Position numbers and translations under genes: made by a program. Shown here piece by piece: positions 8,784 through 17,456 of a stretch of DNA of 39,021 bases. Each line of letters begins with the position of its first letter. Position 1 is the first letter of the stretch. Origin of the DNA: Bacteroidales bacterium (lineage in GTDB: Bacteria; Bacteroidota; Bacteroidia; Bacteroidales; B18-G4); contig JAGYMZ010000023.1 in the NCBI GenBank assembly GCA_018400295.1, positions 1 through 39,021 of the forward strand, read 5' to 3'. The notes beneath the pieces are model-generated. The model made no database searches and had not been told where the DNA came from. It saw only the letters and a list, made by a program, of their open reading frames with translations.

Positions 8784-9425
8784 ATGACAAAAGAGCCGTA
8801 CAGGAAAAATTGGTTTGTGATCATCGCCGTGGTCATTACAGGAATGCTCAAGTTTATCCTGGCAGACTGGCTTGATTTGCGCGTATTTTATATCACAGCC
8901 GCCTGCCTGTTCTGGCTTGTCTTCATTTTGATAAAATACAAGAAAGATCACCGGATCTTAAAGAACTGGGGCTTTCAGAAGCATAATCTGAAACCCTCGC
9001 TCCTTTTTCTTTTGCCTTTTGTCCTTACCGGTTTGGCCGGGATCATCATTTACGGAATTCTTTTCAACGCTTCTTTTCTAAACTGGCATATCCTTCCGGT
9101 TTTTGCTTTATACCCTGCCTGGGGATTAATACAGCAATTTATCGTGGCCGGACTGGTCGCAGGGAACTTAAAAACCATTGCCGCCGGCAAATTGTCCGAT
9201 CTTCAAATTATCCTGATCATAAGCCTGCTTTTTGCCATCGTCCATTCCCCCAGCATTCCCTTAATGGCCTACACGTTTGTGATGGAATTTATTTTTTTGC
9301 ACGCCTATTTCAAATACAAGAACCTGTGGCCCCTGGGGCTTTATCATGGCTGGATATCCAGTTTGTTCATATTCCTGGTCCTGAAAAGGGATCTGTGGAA
9401 CGAATTGCTGGGTGTTTTTCAGTAA
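8784..9425 (+). CDS. CPBP-like intramembrane protein lacking the catalytic glutamates
   Basis: I place the start at the ATG at 8784; the frame also opens at a TTG at 8757, which is less likely. The 213-residue protein has about six to seven membrane spans and the layout of CPBP (Rce1/Abi-like) intramembrane proteases. However, the first motif, normally EExxxR, reads QQFIVAG with Q117-Q118. The second (FAIVHSPS, H154) and third (YHGWISS, H188) histidines are kept. It follows the flavoprotein gene by 63 bases and may be co-transcribed. Loss of both glutamates suggests an inactive scaffold or a subgroup with a changed mechanism. Compare the intact CPBP protein at 37603. Confidence 0.7.
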   Translation: MTKEPYRKNWFVIIAVVITGMLKFILADWLDLRVFYITAACLFWLVFILIKYKKDHRILKNWGFQKHNLKPSLLFLLPFVLTGLAGIIIYGILFNASFLNWHILPVFALYPAWGLIQQFIVAGLVAGNLKTIAAGKLSDLQIILIISLLFAIVHSPSIPLMAYTFVMEFIFLHAYFKYKNLWPLGLYHGWISSLFIFLVLKRDLWNELLGVFQ

Positions 9426-9484
9426 AGAACAAGTCAGCACAGGCAGGGCGCAAATTTGAAACCCTCAATTTCCGACCGGGAAAT

Positions 9485-10210
9485 TCAAATATGAAAGAAC
9501 CTTTTCAGATCCGTCCCCTTTTTCATCCGGTACTGTATATATAACAAAATTAATGAGACAGGCATAACGGATATCAACACGATCAGGCTCCATTGCAGCT
9601 TCAATATATTGTCATTATAAATAGATATCATCCCTTCCACGCAAATGCTGAGCAAACCGGAAGCGATCAATGAATAGGTGATCAGGTTTAATTCTTTTTC
9701 CCTGGCCTTTCTTATCATTAAGATCAACCCGTAGATGATAAGATATGCGATCAGCAGGATGGGGATCCCAAGTTTGATCCCCCAGCCGATGGAGCCATTA
9801 AAGAGGTCGATCAGGATCAAAAGGACAGAGGTTGATGCAAAGCTCCCGAGAAGCAACAATGCAGGTTTATTTAAGCAGAAGCAAAACAAGGTGGTATTGA
9901 TAAAAAGTACCGCACATACCGTCATGGTATATTTCGACCACCCCACAGCATTCCCGTCGAGCAGATCAATGATCAACGTTACCACAATTCCCGACAACAG
10001 CAATATTCCGGATATTTCCCAAAATAACTTCCGTTTTTGAAACCCGCTCAGTTTCTGAATGGAAGTCAAATGCTTTTCATCCTGTTTCTGCTTCCGTAGC
10101 TTAATGTATTCAATATTATCTGCACTTTCATCTATATGCGGCTCTCCGCACAAAGGACAAAAATTTACGTTTCCCTCAAGGTCTACACCGCAGTTTGAAC
10201 AAGTTTTCAT
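9485..10210 (-). CDS. Zinc-ribbon membrane protein (DUF6320-like)
   Basis: The 241-residue protein opens with a zinc ribbon, CSNCGVDLEGNVNFCPLCG (C4, C7, C18, C21), then a charged linker to about residue 55. Six hydrophobic spans follow over about 62-230. This layout matches DUF6320-type proteins. The ATG at 10210 lies 3 bases after the stop of the HxxxDG acyltransferase gene (10214), so the two are one translational unit. That pairing suggests the membrane protein supports or anchors the acyltransferase, but no activity is known. It is convergent with the CPBP-like gene. Confidence 0.75.
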   Translation of the reverse strand: MKTCSNCGVDLEGNVNFCPLCGEPHIDESADNIEYIKLRKQKQDEKHLTSIQKLSGFQKRKLFWEISGILLLSGIVVTLIIDLLDGNAVGWSKYTMTVCAVLFINTTLFCFCLNKPALLLLGSFASTSVLLILIDLFNGSIGWGIKLGIPILLIAYLIIYGLILMIRKAREKELNLITYSLIASGLLSICVEGMISIYNDNILKLQWSLIVLISVMPVSLILLYIQYRMKKGTDLKRFFHI

Positions 10211-10213
10211 GGA

Positions 10214-11509
10214 TCATGCATTAAATTGGTTCTCAAAAACAATTCCAACACCCTTTTCCTTTAAATACTGAAAGAATTTATCTTCAAAACCGGTCGATCT
10301 TGTGATGTTTCCAAAACTGACAATAAGTTTGTCATTGAAACTTATTATTCCGCAATTGACTTTTAACATTTTATTGGGAGGGGGCGCCGTAAAAACGAAA
10401 TAACGGATCATTTTTTCTGTTTCCGGGGGAAGCATAGCCATGCCCATATTGGTAACCACACCACTGAACTGGCTTGTCCCCAGGGAATAATACTTCATTC
10501 TCAGAATAAGGCTTTTAAGGAACAGGGGCATGCTTTTAATATAGATCTTTTTTTCACTGCCCACATTCCTTGAAATGGTCTTATTGATCAACTTTTCATC
10601 GGTTTCCAGCCGGATTTGATGGTGTACGGTTTTGATGATCTCATCGAAGGTATAATGGCCCAGGCGCAGGTCAATTTCCGGCATCACGAACAATGAAAAG
10701 TTGCGCATTGTTTTTGACGGAAAGATGTTCCTCAGGTTTACCGGCACCTGGACCCGTATGTATGTGCTTTTTTTCCACTTCCTTGATGCCCTCTGTTCTT
10801 CATAGATTTCCTGTAGAATGAATAAATAGACAGAAACAAGATAATCGTTAATGCTGACGCCTTTGTCTGAAGCAAGTTTTTTAATGGTTTTCACCGGTAC
10901 AATGGCGTTCATTGTCCTGAAGCGGGGCGAAGGATTCAGTGGCCAGGGCAGGTGAAAGGCTTTGGAGCGCTTCACCATGGGAGGAATGTCTTGCCGGAAA
11001 TATCTTTTATAGGAATCTTCGTATTCTTCTTCCGAAACACGCTCCCGCAGACGGTAATGTTCCATACTCCGGGAGGTTTCCGATGCAAGCTCCGCTGCAT
11101 AAAGCATTAGAAGGGTTTTCAGAAATTCGAATGCCCCGGAACCATCGGTTAAAATATGTGAACATTCAACGCTTATCCTGTTTCCGGCAACCAGGATGCG
11201 CAGTAAAAGGCCTTTCGCGGGAAACCGCCTGCACATCCTGTTCAGGTCAGCTTCTACGGGAAAGGGCCGCGGCAGATGTTCCAGATAATACCAAAAGAAA
11301 CCCTTTTTAAGCTGTACTTTAAAATAAGGAAACCGTTTCTCGGCCAGGGAAACCGATTTAAGGAAGGGTTGTATCCTCACGGCCTGTTCCAAAACAACCG
11401 ATAACCGGAACACGGAAGTAAACTCATCGGAAATGATGGCAGGATAGATCTTGGCCGCATTATCAAGTGTAAACCAAAATTTTTCCGATGTAGCAGGTTT
11501 ATGTGCCAT
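10214..11509 (-). CDS. HxxxDG acyltransferase (alcohol acetyltransferase / condensation-like)
   Basis: The 431-residue protein has the CoA-dependent acyltransferase/condensation fold signature. The catalytic motif HxxxDG is SHILTDGSGAF at H118-D122-G123. A second-half pattern, YIRVQVPVNLRNIFPSKTMRNF, matches the latch region of alcohol acetyltransferase/WS-DGAT-like enzymes. Such enzymes transfer acyl groups from CoA or carrier proteins to alcohols or amines. The length is right for one two-lobed domain with no carrier domain attached. The DUF6320-like membrane gene follows after 3 bases. Upstream of the ATG lies a 19-bp tandem repeat (11526-11563). The acceptor is unknown; a lipid or wax-ester-like product at the membrane is a guess from the partner. 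Confidence 0.82.
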   Translation of the reverse strand: MAHKPATSEKFWFTLDNAAKIYPAIISDEFTSVFRLSVVLEQAVRIQPFLKSVSLAEKRFPYFKVQLKKGFFWYYLEHLPRPFPVEADLNRMCRRFPAKGLLLRILVAGNRISVECSHILTDGSGAFEFLKTLLMLYAAELASETSRSMEHYRLRERVSEEEYEDSYKRYFRQDIPPMVKRSKAFHLPWPLNPSPRFRTMNAIVPVKTIKKLASDKGVSINDYLVSVYLFILQEIYEEQRASRKWKKSTYIRVQVPVNLRNIFPSKTMRNFSLFVMPEIDLRLGHYTFDEIIKTVHHQIRLETDEKLINKTISRNVGSEKKIYIKSMPLFLKSLILRMKYYSLGTSQFSGVVTNMGMAMLPPETEKMIRYFVFTAPPPNKMLKVNCGIISFNDKLIVSFGNITRSTGFEDKFFQYLKEKGVGIVFENQFNA

Positions 11510-11525
11510 GTTATGATACCGGTGG

Positions 11526-11563
11526 TTTTAATATATGATAAAGATTTTAATATATGATAAAGA
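11526..11563. repeat. Perfect tandem 19-bp repeat upstream of the acyltransferase operon
   Basis: ttttaatatatgataaaga occurs twice head to tail, 17 bases upstream of the ATG at 11509. On the minus strand each unit contains ATCTTTA, close to the Bacteroidota -7 element; the distal copy reads TATCTTTA. It could be a duplicated promoter element or a regulator site. Confidence 0.8.
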
Positions 11564-11680
11564 TAAGGTTAATCAGGCAGGTTTTCAAGAAAGCAACCAC
11601 GATTCTGCCGGTTGCGCACAAAACATCTGATGCATTCCCGAGGAATACATTCTGGCCAGATGTTTGCGTCCGGCGGAAAA

Positions 11681-13381
11681 CTACCTGAGGACTACAAACC
11701 TTTCAACAATTGCGGTTCGGTTTCCCAGGGCCTTCACAACATACATCCCGGCAGAAAGTTGTCCTGTATGTATTTGCACCCGGTCCCCATTTTCCCCCGG
11801 GGAAAGTTCCATAACGGGCAATACCGGGACCCCGTTTGCATCACAAACGGAAATTTCCATACGGTCATTGAAGCCCTCCGGAAAGACAATCCAGGCATGG
11901 TCGCCCGCAGGGTTGGGGTGTACCCGGATATGCCCGGTTCCTGCTTCAGGGATATCCCCTCCTGCACCGGTCGTTTCGTCCTCAACGATGGTGAGAAATT
12001 GATTGCCATTCGTCATGCCAAGTTTTTGTAAAATGCCCGATGGCCAGTAAACCAGAATGCTGTCGACGGAATAGGACCCATCGAGGCCGAAGTACAGGCA
12101 CAGATCGCTGAAATCATGGAATCCCCCGTTGGGAAGCAAGCTCCGGGATATACGCCGCCCGGAAAACCATACATCCACCCGTGCCCCGATGCCGTTGGGA
12201 TTTGATTCCGTCCCGGCCAGCCGTATGGTTAAATAACTGCCGGGGCAACCTGTATTTCTGAAAAGCCGGTATTTATCGATGTGCCCGGCCGCAAAGAGAT
12301 CAATGGCACCATCGAGATCATAGTCCGCCCAACCCTGTCCGAAGTAATCGCCGATAAACTTACCCGACAGTCCGAGGCTTTCTGCAACTTCTGTAAACGA
12401 ATCATCCCCGTTGTTGCGAAGCATGGTATTGGAATAGGAATAGAAATCGTGGTGAGAGGAAAAGATATCCAGCCAGCCATCATTATTATAATCCACAAAG
12501 GCAACCGTGCGGGTGTCGTGATGCCCCGCAGCTCCTGTTGGCAGGGCCACATCCGTGAAAGTACCATCCCCGTTGTTTTTGAACAGGGCACAATCAAGGG
12601 ATGAATAACTGCCAAGGTAAATATCGGTCCAGCCATCGTTATTAAAATCCCCGGCATCGATCCCGTGGGCGCCGTCGGCGTATTCCAGTCCTGCCTGGGA
12701 TGTAGCATCCGTAAATGTACCATCCCCGTTATTACGCAGGAGGATATTCGGCGTTCCGCCGTAAGTGGTATGATAAATATCCATGAAGCCATCACGGTCA
12801 TAATCCAGCACAGCCGCACCCCAGAAGCTATCGTATGTCCCTATGGGCTCCGGCGGTTGGAAAGTGGCATCCCCGTTATTATACAGGATGGCAAACTCGT
12901 TATCCGACACCGAGAGCAGGTCGGTACGGCCGTCGTTGTTAAAATCGGCGATGTTGTAAACAGAAGCAGCGGCGATGCCGGCAGCGGTGGTGATATCATT
13001 AAACGTACCATCCCCGTTGCTTTCGAAGAGGAATTGCGTTCCACTCCGGGTACGCAAGATGAGGTCGTTGAAATCATCGCCGGTAACTTCGGCAATAATG
13101 ATCTTATTCCCACCCAGTCCGGAGAGCCCGGCCGAACCCGTTATCTCCGTGAACTGGGTTCCTTCATTCAGGTAGAACCAGAAGCCATCCCCTTGCTGAT
13201 TGGAAAATCCCAGGTCAGGATCCCCGTCGTCATCAATATCGCCCCAGCCTACAGCATGCCCCAGTCCGGATTGTCCGGAAATACCCATGTTTTGGGTTAC
13301 GTCGCTGAATTGCTGCTGGGCCTTCGGTCCGGAAGTGAACATCAGCAGGCAAAGCAAAGGTAAATACAGGTGTCGCATCAT
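11681..13381 (-). CDS. FG-GAP/VCBS repeat protein with UnbV domain and T9SS sorting domain
   Basis: I start at the ATG pair at 13381-13376, which gives a signal peptide (MMRHLYLPLLCLLMFTSGPKA); the longer frame to 13504 has an unlikely N-terminus and would span the promoter. The 567-residue protein has about six FG-GAP repeats with calcium-binding loops (DIDDDGDPD, DFNNDGRTD, DYDRDGFMD, DFNNDGWTD, DYNNDGWLD, DYDLDGAID) and recurrent NNGDGTFTD. These fold as a beta-propeller. A UnbV/ASPIC-type domain follows (SYLTIRLAGTESNPNGIGAR ... VYWPSG). The tail is a T9SS sorting domain with IRVHPNPAGDHAW. It is expected at the cell surface, probably binding glycans or protein; no enzyme motif is seen. 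Confidence 0.88.
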   Translation of the reverse strand: MMRHLYLPLLCLLMFTSGPKAQQQFSDVTQNMGISGQSGLGHAVGWGDIDDDGDPDLGFSNQQGDGFWFYLNEGTQFTEITGSAGLSGLGGNKIIIAEVTGDDFNDLILRTRSGTQFLFESNGDGTFNDITTAAGIAAASVYNIADFNNDGRTDLLSVSDNEFAILYNNGDATFQPPEPIGTYDSFWGAAVLDYDRDGFMDIYHTTYGGTPNILLRNNGDGTFTDATSQAGLEYADGAHGIDAGDFNNDGWTDIYLGSYSSLDCALFKNNGDGTFTDVALPTGAAGHHDTRTVAFVDYNNDGWLDIFSSHHDFYSYSNTMLRNNGDDSFTEVAESLGLSGKFIGDYFGQGWADYDLDGAIDLFAAGHIDKYRLFRNTGCPGSYLTIRLAGTESNPNGIGARVDVWFSGRRISRSLLPNGGFHDFSDLCLYFGLDGSYSVDSILVYWPSGILQKLGMTNGNQFLTIVEDETTGAGGDIPEAGTGHIRVHPNPAGDHAWIVFPEGFNDRMEISVCDANGVPVLPVMELSPGENGDRVQIHTGQLSAGMYVVKALGNRTAIVERFVVLR

Positions 13382-13398
13382 CAGAATATTTATACTGC

Positions 13399-13426
13399 CA
13401 AAAATAAACAATAAATCCCATCCAAA
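13399..13426 (-). promoter_or_regulatory. Promoter of the FG-GAP protein gene
   Basis: On the minus strand TTTG (13426-13423) is followed after 16 bases by TATTTTTG (13406-13399), a perfect -7 element. Transcription would start about 10 bases before the ATG at 13381, which supports that start over the longer ORF. Confidence 0.5.
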
Positions 13427-13533
13427 AAATGCGGCCATATTCCATTCCTTATAGCAATCCCGGCAGCAGGCCAGGCTTTTATTCACCGGCTTTTCACCGC
13501 GCATTTAGCCGGAGAAACCGCATTGCCCACGGA

Positions 13534-14547
13534 TCACCTCGTCTCATCCAGCGCTCCGGCGCGGTCATCGATCTCCCGCCACAATGCGTATGAACGCTCC
13601 CATAGTTTTTTCCCTTCTTCGGGGATATAGACCTTTTCATCCATTTTCTTGCGCTTGAACATGTGCTGGTATTCGTTGGTCCGGCCTTCGTAGTCGGGGG
13701 AGATGGCCATGTAAACAACCGGCAGGGCAGCTTTTCCGGGCGAGCGGAAAATGACCCTGAATATGGTGCCCAGTATAGCCCGGAGGACAAAGGGCGCCTC
13801 CCTGATGATGTTGGAATGGACCGGTCCCGGGCAAATGACATGGACGCCTACATCCACGGATCCGTCATTCAGTCTTCCGGACAACTCCGTGGCATAGGTA
13901 TTCAGGATCAGCTTGAAATAACTGTAATTGGCTATACCCTTTTTGACCCCGTATGGGATGAACCTGCCAAACTCTTCGTAATCAATGTAGGACGATCCCT
14001 GGTGGGAATCCGAGGAAATGAAGATAATGCGGGGCCGGACAACAGAGGCCTTATTGCCCCGGCGGATCAAGCCCTTGTTGAGCAACAGGGTGCACAGCAT
14101 CACATTGGCCAGATAATTCACCTGGAACATCTCGTCCTGCCCGGAAGCGGTTTTCCTCGCCCCCGGGAGGGCCACGCCGGCATTCATAATGGAAACATCC
14201 AGATTTATCTTATCCTTTGCCAGGCCGTCCACGAAATCATGGATGCTGTCAATCTTGCTGAGATCCAAAAAACGTATCTCCACATTATCCGATCCGCTGT
14301 GCGCTTTTAAATTCTTTTCCGTTTCGTCGAGCAAGCGCCGGCATGTACCGATAACGCGGGCACCGCGCCGCGCCATTTCCCCTGCCAGTGCATAACCGAG
14401 GCCCGAATTCACCCCGGTAATCAGGCAGGTCCTGCCATCGAAGCGGTCATCATCCTTCAGGCGGTCTGAGAATTCCTGCTTCCTGAAAAGGTCCAGAAAC
14501 CCCGCCAAGGAAGCAACAACAGGGTTGTCAAATCTTCCGTGTGACAT
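13534..14547 (-). CDS. Short-chain dehydrogenase/reductase (retinol-dehydrogenase-like)
   Basis: The 337-residue protein is a classical-type SDR. The cofactor motif TGxxxGxG is TGVNSGLG at 44-51 and NAG is at 122-124. The catalytic Ser is in FISSDSH (178-179) and YxxxK is Y208-SYF-K212. TCRR after the second strand favours NADP. Length and N-terminal extension resemble the retinol dehydrogenase/WWOX-like branch, whose members act on lipophilic alcohols and ketones. It ends 153 bases before the FG-GAP start and has no obvious operon partner. Substrate is unknown. Confidence 0.87.
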   Translation of the reverse strand: MSHGRFDNPVVASLAGFLDLFRKQEFSDRLKDDDRFDGRTCLITGVNSGLGYALAGEMARRGARVIGTCRRLLDETEKNLKAHSGSDNVEIRFLDLSKIDSIHDFVDGLAKDKINLDVSIMNAGVALPGARKTASGQDEMFQVNYLANVMLCTLLLNKGLIRRGNKASVVRPRIIFISSDSHQGSSYIDYEEFGRFIPYGVKKGIANYSYFKLILNTYATELSGRLNDGSVDVGVHVICPGPVHSNIIREAPFVLRAILGTIFRVIFRSPGKAALPVVYMAISPDYEGRTNEYQHMFKRKKMDEKVYIPEEGKKLWERSYALWREIDDRAGALDETR

Positions 14548-14765
14548 ATCGCTGTATTTTCAAATGCATTGCAAATTACAAAAATGACCGGACCCGGATA
14601 CAATAATGACACAAATAACGCAAACCCCGTACTTCTTTCCATCACCCCATAACTTTTCTAATGTATGCGGCATCCCGGCCAGGCAACATGATCCTGAATG
14701 CAGTCCGCATCTGCACAGCAGAAAATATTTTTATCATAACTTAGCCTGGAATTTAATCCTTTTCT

Positions 14766-15608
14766 ATGACCGTTCAAGAATCTCAAGTCAACGTCAAAAA
14801 AAATACCGGGGAGCTGGAGCCCTTCGACCCGGAAAAGTTAATAAATGCATTGCAGCGCTCAGGAGCGGGGAAGCATGAGATCGATGCGGTCATGGACCAG
14901 GTCACATCATCACTCTATGAAGGGATCACCACCAAAAAGATCTATCAGCTCGCTTACAGGATACTTTCAAAGATATCCAAGCGGACAGCCGGACGTTACA
15001 GGCTGAAAAAAGCGCTCTATCAACTGGGGCCCTCCGGATTTCCTTTTGAATTCTTTGTGGCCAGGCTGCTGGAATTTGAAGGATATACGGTTCAAACCGG
15101 CCAATCGGTCCAGGGAAAATGCGTAACACATGAAGTAGACGTTGTAGCCCGTCACGTAGGAAAACTCCTGATGGCCGAATGCAAGTTCCATAATTCCAAC
15201 ACCGCAAAAAGCGATGTGAAGGTCAGCCTTTATGTGCATGCGCGTTTCAGGGATATCCGGGAAAACCATACCCGGGAAAAAGAAAACAAAGGGATTGCAT
15301 TCGAATCTTTACTGATCACCAATACACGTTTTACAAGCGATGCGGTCCAATATGGGAAATGCACCGGAATGAAACTGATCTCCTGGGATTATCCCGGGGG
15401 CAAGGGATTGCGGGATTGGATAGACCGGGCGGGATTCCATCCCATCACCGCCATGAAATCCCTGACAAACCGGGAAAAGAAAAAATTGCTGAACAAAGGC
15501 ATTGTCCTGTGCAGGGAAATTGCCGAAAATCCTTTTCTGATGGACGAACTGGCGATCCCCGAACGCCGGTTGAAAGCCATCATAAAAGAAGCCGGCGCAA
15601 TGATCTGA
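14766..15608 (+). CDS. ATP-cone domain fused to Mrr-like restriction endonuclease domain
   Basis: The 280-residue protein starts with an ATP-cone (about residues 5-90: VNVKKNTGELEPFDPEKLI, then ALQRSGAG and a helical segment ending RYRLKKALYQLGPSG). ATP-cones are nucleotide-sensing domains known from ribonucleotide reductases and NrdR. Residues about 93-205 form an Mrr/PD-(D/E)xK nuclease-like domain: FEFFVARLLEFEGY, then D125 in HEVDVVARH and E138-C-K140 in MAECKFHN. The C-terminal 55 residues are helical and may be helix-hairpin-helix-like. It is the only nuclease of its type here, with no methyltransferase nearby. The architecture suggests a nucleotide-gated DNA nuclease; whether it serves defence or repair is not shown. 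Confidence 0.82.
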   Translation: MTVQESQVNVKKNTGELEPFDPEKLINALQRSGAGKHEIDAVMDQVTSSLYEGITTKKIYQLAYRILSKISKRTAGRYRLKKALYQLGPSGFPFEFFVARLLEFEGYTVQTGQSVQGKCVTHEVDVVARHVGKLLMAECKFHNSNTAKSDVKVSLYVHARFRDIRENHTREKENKGIAFESLLITNTRFTSDAVQYGKCTGMKLISWDYPGGKGLRDWIDRAGFHPITAMKSLTNREKKKLLNKGIVLCREIAENPFLMDELAIPERRLKAIIKEAGAMI

Positions 15609-15790
15609 TATTGCAGTCCCTCCCTCCGGAGATCATCACCAAACGCAACCCCCCGGTGGCATTGTATTTGCTGAAAGATCATGGATCCGGATTGACAAAG
15701 CACCCTGTACACCCGGTCCATCTTCCATCATGATCCCCGAAAAATCATACCCGGCTGACGCCATCCCGGTCACATTTCCATAGGAGATCG

Positions 15791-15798
15791 TATCTTTG
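15791..15798 (+). promoter_or_regulatory. -7 element of the endonuclease I gene
   Basis: TATCTTTG is a perfect TAnnTTTG match ending 24 bases before the ATG at 15823. It overlaps the alternative TTG start at 15796, which argues for the ATG. No clear -33 box is seen. Confidence 0.5.
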
Positions 15799-15822
15799 CA
15801 ATATCTGCAAAATCATTACGTC

Positions 15823-16878
15823 ATGATATCCCGTTTGTACTGCACAGCAATGCTCTGTTTCACTGTTTGTATCCTTGCCGGTCAAATCCCGCCGGGATAT
15901 TATGACCCTGCATCCGGGCTGCATGGAGAAGCCTTGCAGGAGGCGCTTTATGACATCATAAAAGAGCATAATGTGGAAACCTACAGCCAGCTGTGGGATG
16001 ATTTTCAGTTCACCGACCGGAAAGCCAACGGGAAAGTCTGGGACATGTATTCGGATGTTCCCGGCGGCACACCGCCTTACCAATATACCTTCATCACCGA
16101 TCAATGCGGCAATTATTCCCAGGAAGGGGATTGTTACAACCGGGAACACACGTTTGCCAAAAGCTGGTTTGGGGGGGAGATCTATCCTATGTATTCCGAC
16201 CTCTTTCACATATACCCCACAGATGGCTGGGTAAACAACAAACGTGGCAATTATCCGTTCGGGGAAACCGGAAACGCCACCTGGACCTCCCTCAACGGCT
16301 CCAAAACGGGTAATTGCAATTACACCGGCTATTCTGACGTGATTTTTGAGCCCGTTGATGCATATAAAGGGGACATTGCCCGGTCGTTTTTCTATATGGC
16401 TTGCCGCTATTACGGGGAAGACAATGACTGGCCCGGGAGCGACATGACCAGCGGTTCGCAGCTAAAACCCTGGGCCCTGGACCTGATGCATGCGTGGCAC
16501 CTGGCAGACCCGGTAAGCACCAAGGAGATCGAACGCAACGAAGCGGTATACGATATCCAGCAAAACCGCAATCCCTTTATCGATCACCCTGAATTTATGG
16601 AAATGATCTGGTTTTACACCCAGTCAAAGGAAAATACCATTCCCTCATGCCCGGTCCGGGTATATCCCAACCCCTTTCAGGATCAGATGTTGATTGAATT
16701 GCCGGGCAATTGCCATGCAGAACTGAAACTCACAGGCATGCTGGGCAGGGAACTTTTTTCTGTAAAAATCCACGGCAAGCAACAGATCCGGCCGGAACTT
16801 CCGGAAGGCATGTATTTTCTCATAATTACCGGTCCGGATAACACCATTCTTCGCACAGAAAAAGTGATCAAAATGTAA
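15823..16878 (+). CDS. Secreted endonuclease I family nuclease with T9SS sorting domain
   Basis: From the ATG at 15823 the protein is 351 residues with an N-terminal signal peptide (MISRLYCTAMLCFTVCILAG). The body is endonuclease I (EndA/NucM type): CYNREHTFAKSWF (residues 104-116, with N106, E108, H109) and DLFHIYPTDGWVNNKRGN, the beta-beta-alpha-metal active-site region. These enzymes cut DNA and RNA nonspecifically with a divalent metal. After about residue 275 a T9SS sorting domain follows (VRVYPNPFQDQMLIELPG ... PEGMYFLIITG). It is therefore a surface-attached or released nuclease, likely scavenging extracellular nucleic acid for nutrients or biofilm remodelling. Confidence 0.92.
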   Translation: MISRLYCTAMLCFTVCILAGQIPPGYYDPASGLHGEALQEALYDIIKEHNVETYSQLWDDFQFTDRKANGKVWDMYSDVPGGTPPYQYTFITDQCGNYSQEGDCYNREHTFAKSWFGGEIYPMYSDLFHIYPTDGWVNNKRGNYPFGETGNATWTSLNGSKTGNCNYTGYSDVIFEPVDAYKGDIARSFFYMACRYYGEDNDWPGSDMTSGSQLKPWALDLMHAWHLADPVSTKEIERNEAVYDIQQNRNPFIDHPEFMEMIWFYTQSKENTIPSCPVRVYPNPFQDQMLIELPGNCHAELKLTGMLGRELFSVKIHGKQQIRPELPEGMYFLIITGPDNTILRTEKVIKM

Positions 16879-17053
16879 AAAAACCCCTCTTCACTCAATT
16901 TCCTTTAAATGCGTAAACTGAATATCCAGACCCCGGGAAGCGGCTGTGAAAATACAAGAACCGGCACCGGAAGGCATTGGCTGTCAGAGCAGCCCGCAAC
17001 GGACAGGGACTGACCATAGGATCGTCCTTCCTTCCACCGGACCGGGTCTCATG

Positions 17054-17416
17054 TTAATCATCACGGGTTATCCATTCCCTGGCGGGCACGGCTTCTTCCC
17101 TGGGGAAAAATTTAACCTTGCCCCTGATGAAGGGATTCGCCATCTGGGTAAGCGTCTTTGTAATTCCACTTTCACCAACTACGGCAATTCTCCGGATCTT
17201 GCCTATATGCCGGAAGTAGGTCTTGAAATCCTCCCACAGGGCAGCAGGCTTAATACCTTCGATGCTTTCCATATCGATAAAAAGTTTGAGCTTCTCGTGT
17301 TCTTTTCCGGTTTTCTCAAGGATGTCGTTGATCTTGTCGTAATCTTCTTTTCTGATCTCCCCTTTAACTTTGAAAGCAAGGAGATTGTCTTTGGTCATAT
17401 CAAGCATTTCAAACAT
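17054..17416 (-). CDS. STAS/SEC14-like (SpoIIAA-like) small protein
   Basis: The 120-residue cytoplasmic protein matches the SpoIIAA-like (STAS/SEC14) family: FKVKGEIRKEDYDKI, KLKLFIDMESIEG, ALWEDFKTYFRHIGKIRRIA, then AVVGESG and a C-terminal FPREEAVPAREWI. Members are single-domain and often sit near stress or envelope genes; their ligand is unclear. The ATG at 17416 lies 40 bases after the stop of the membrane-protein gene at 17457, so they probably form an operon. No anti-sigma factor or kinase is nearby, so classical anti-anti-sigma function is not supported. Confidence 0.82.
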   Translation of the reverse strand: MFEMLDMTKDNLLAFKVKGEIRKEDYDKINDILEKTGKEHEKLKLFIDMESIEGIKPAALWEDFKTYFRHIGKIRRIAVVGESGITKTLTQMANPFIRGKVKFFPREEAVPAREWITRDD

Positions 17417-17456
17417 AGTGATCCTCCTTTACAGATTGAATTGAGTTCATTTTTTA

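Noticed and set aside
11681-13381. DNA-level repeats inside the FG-GAP gene as a possible CRISPR or tandem array
   Set aside because: The periodicity comes from the repeated protein motif NNGDGTFTD and its calcium loops, with variable spacing.
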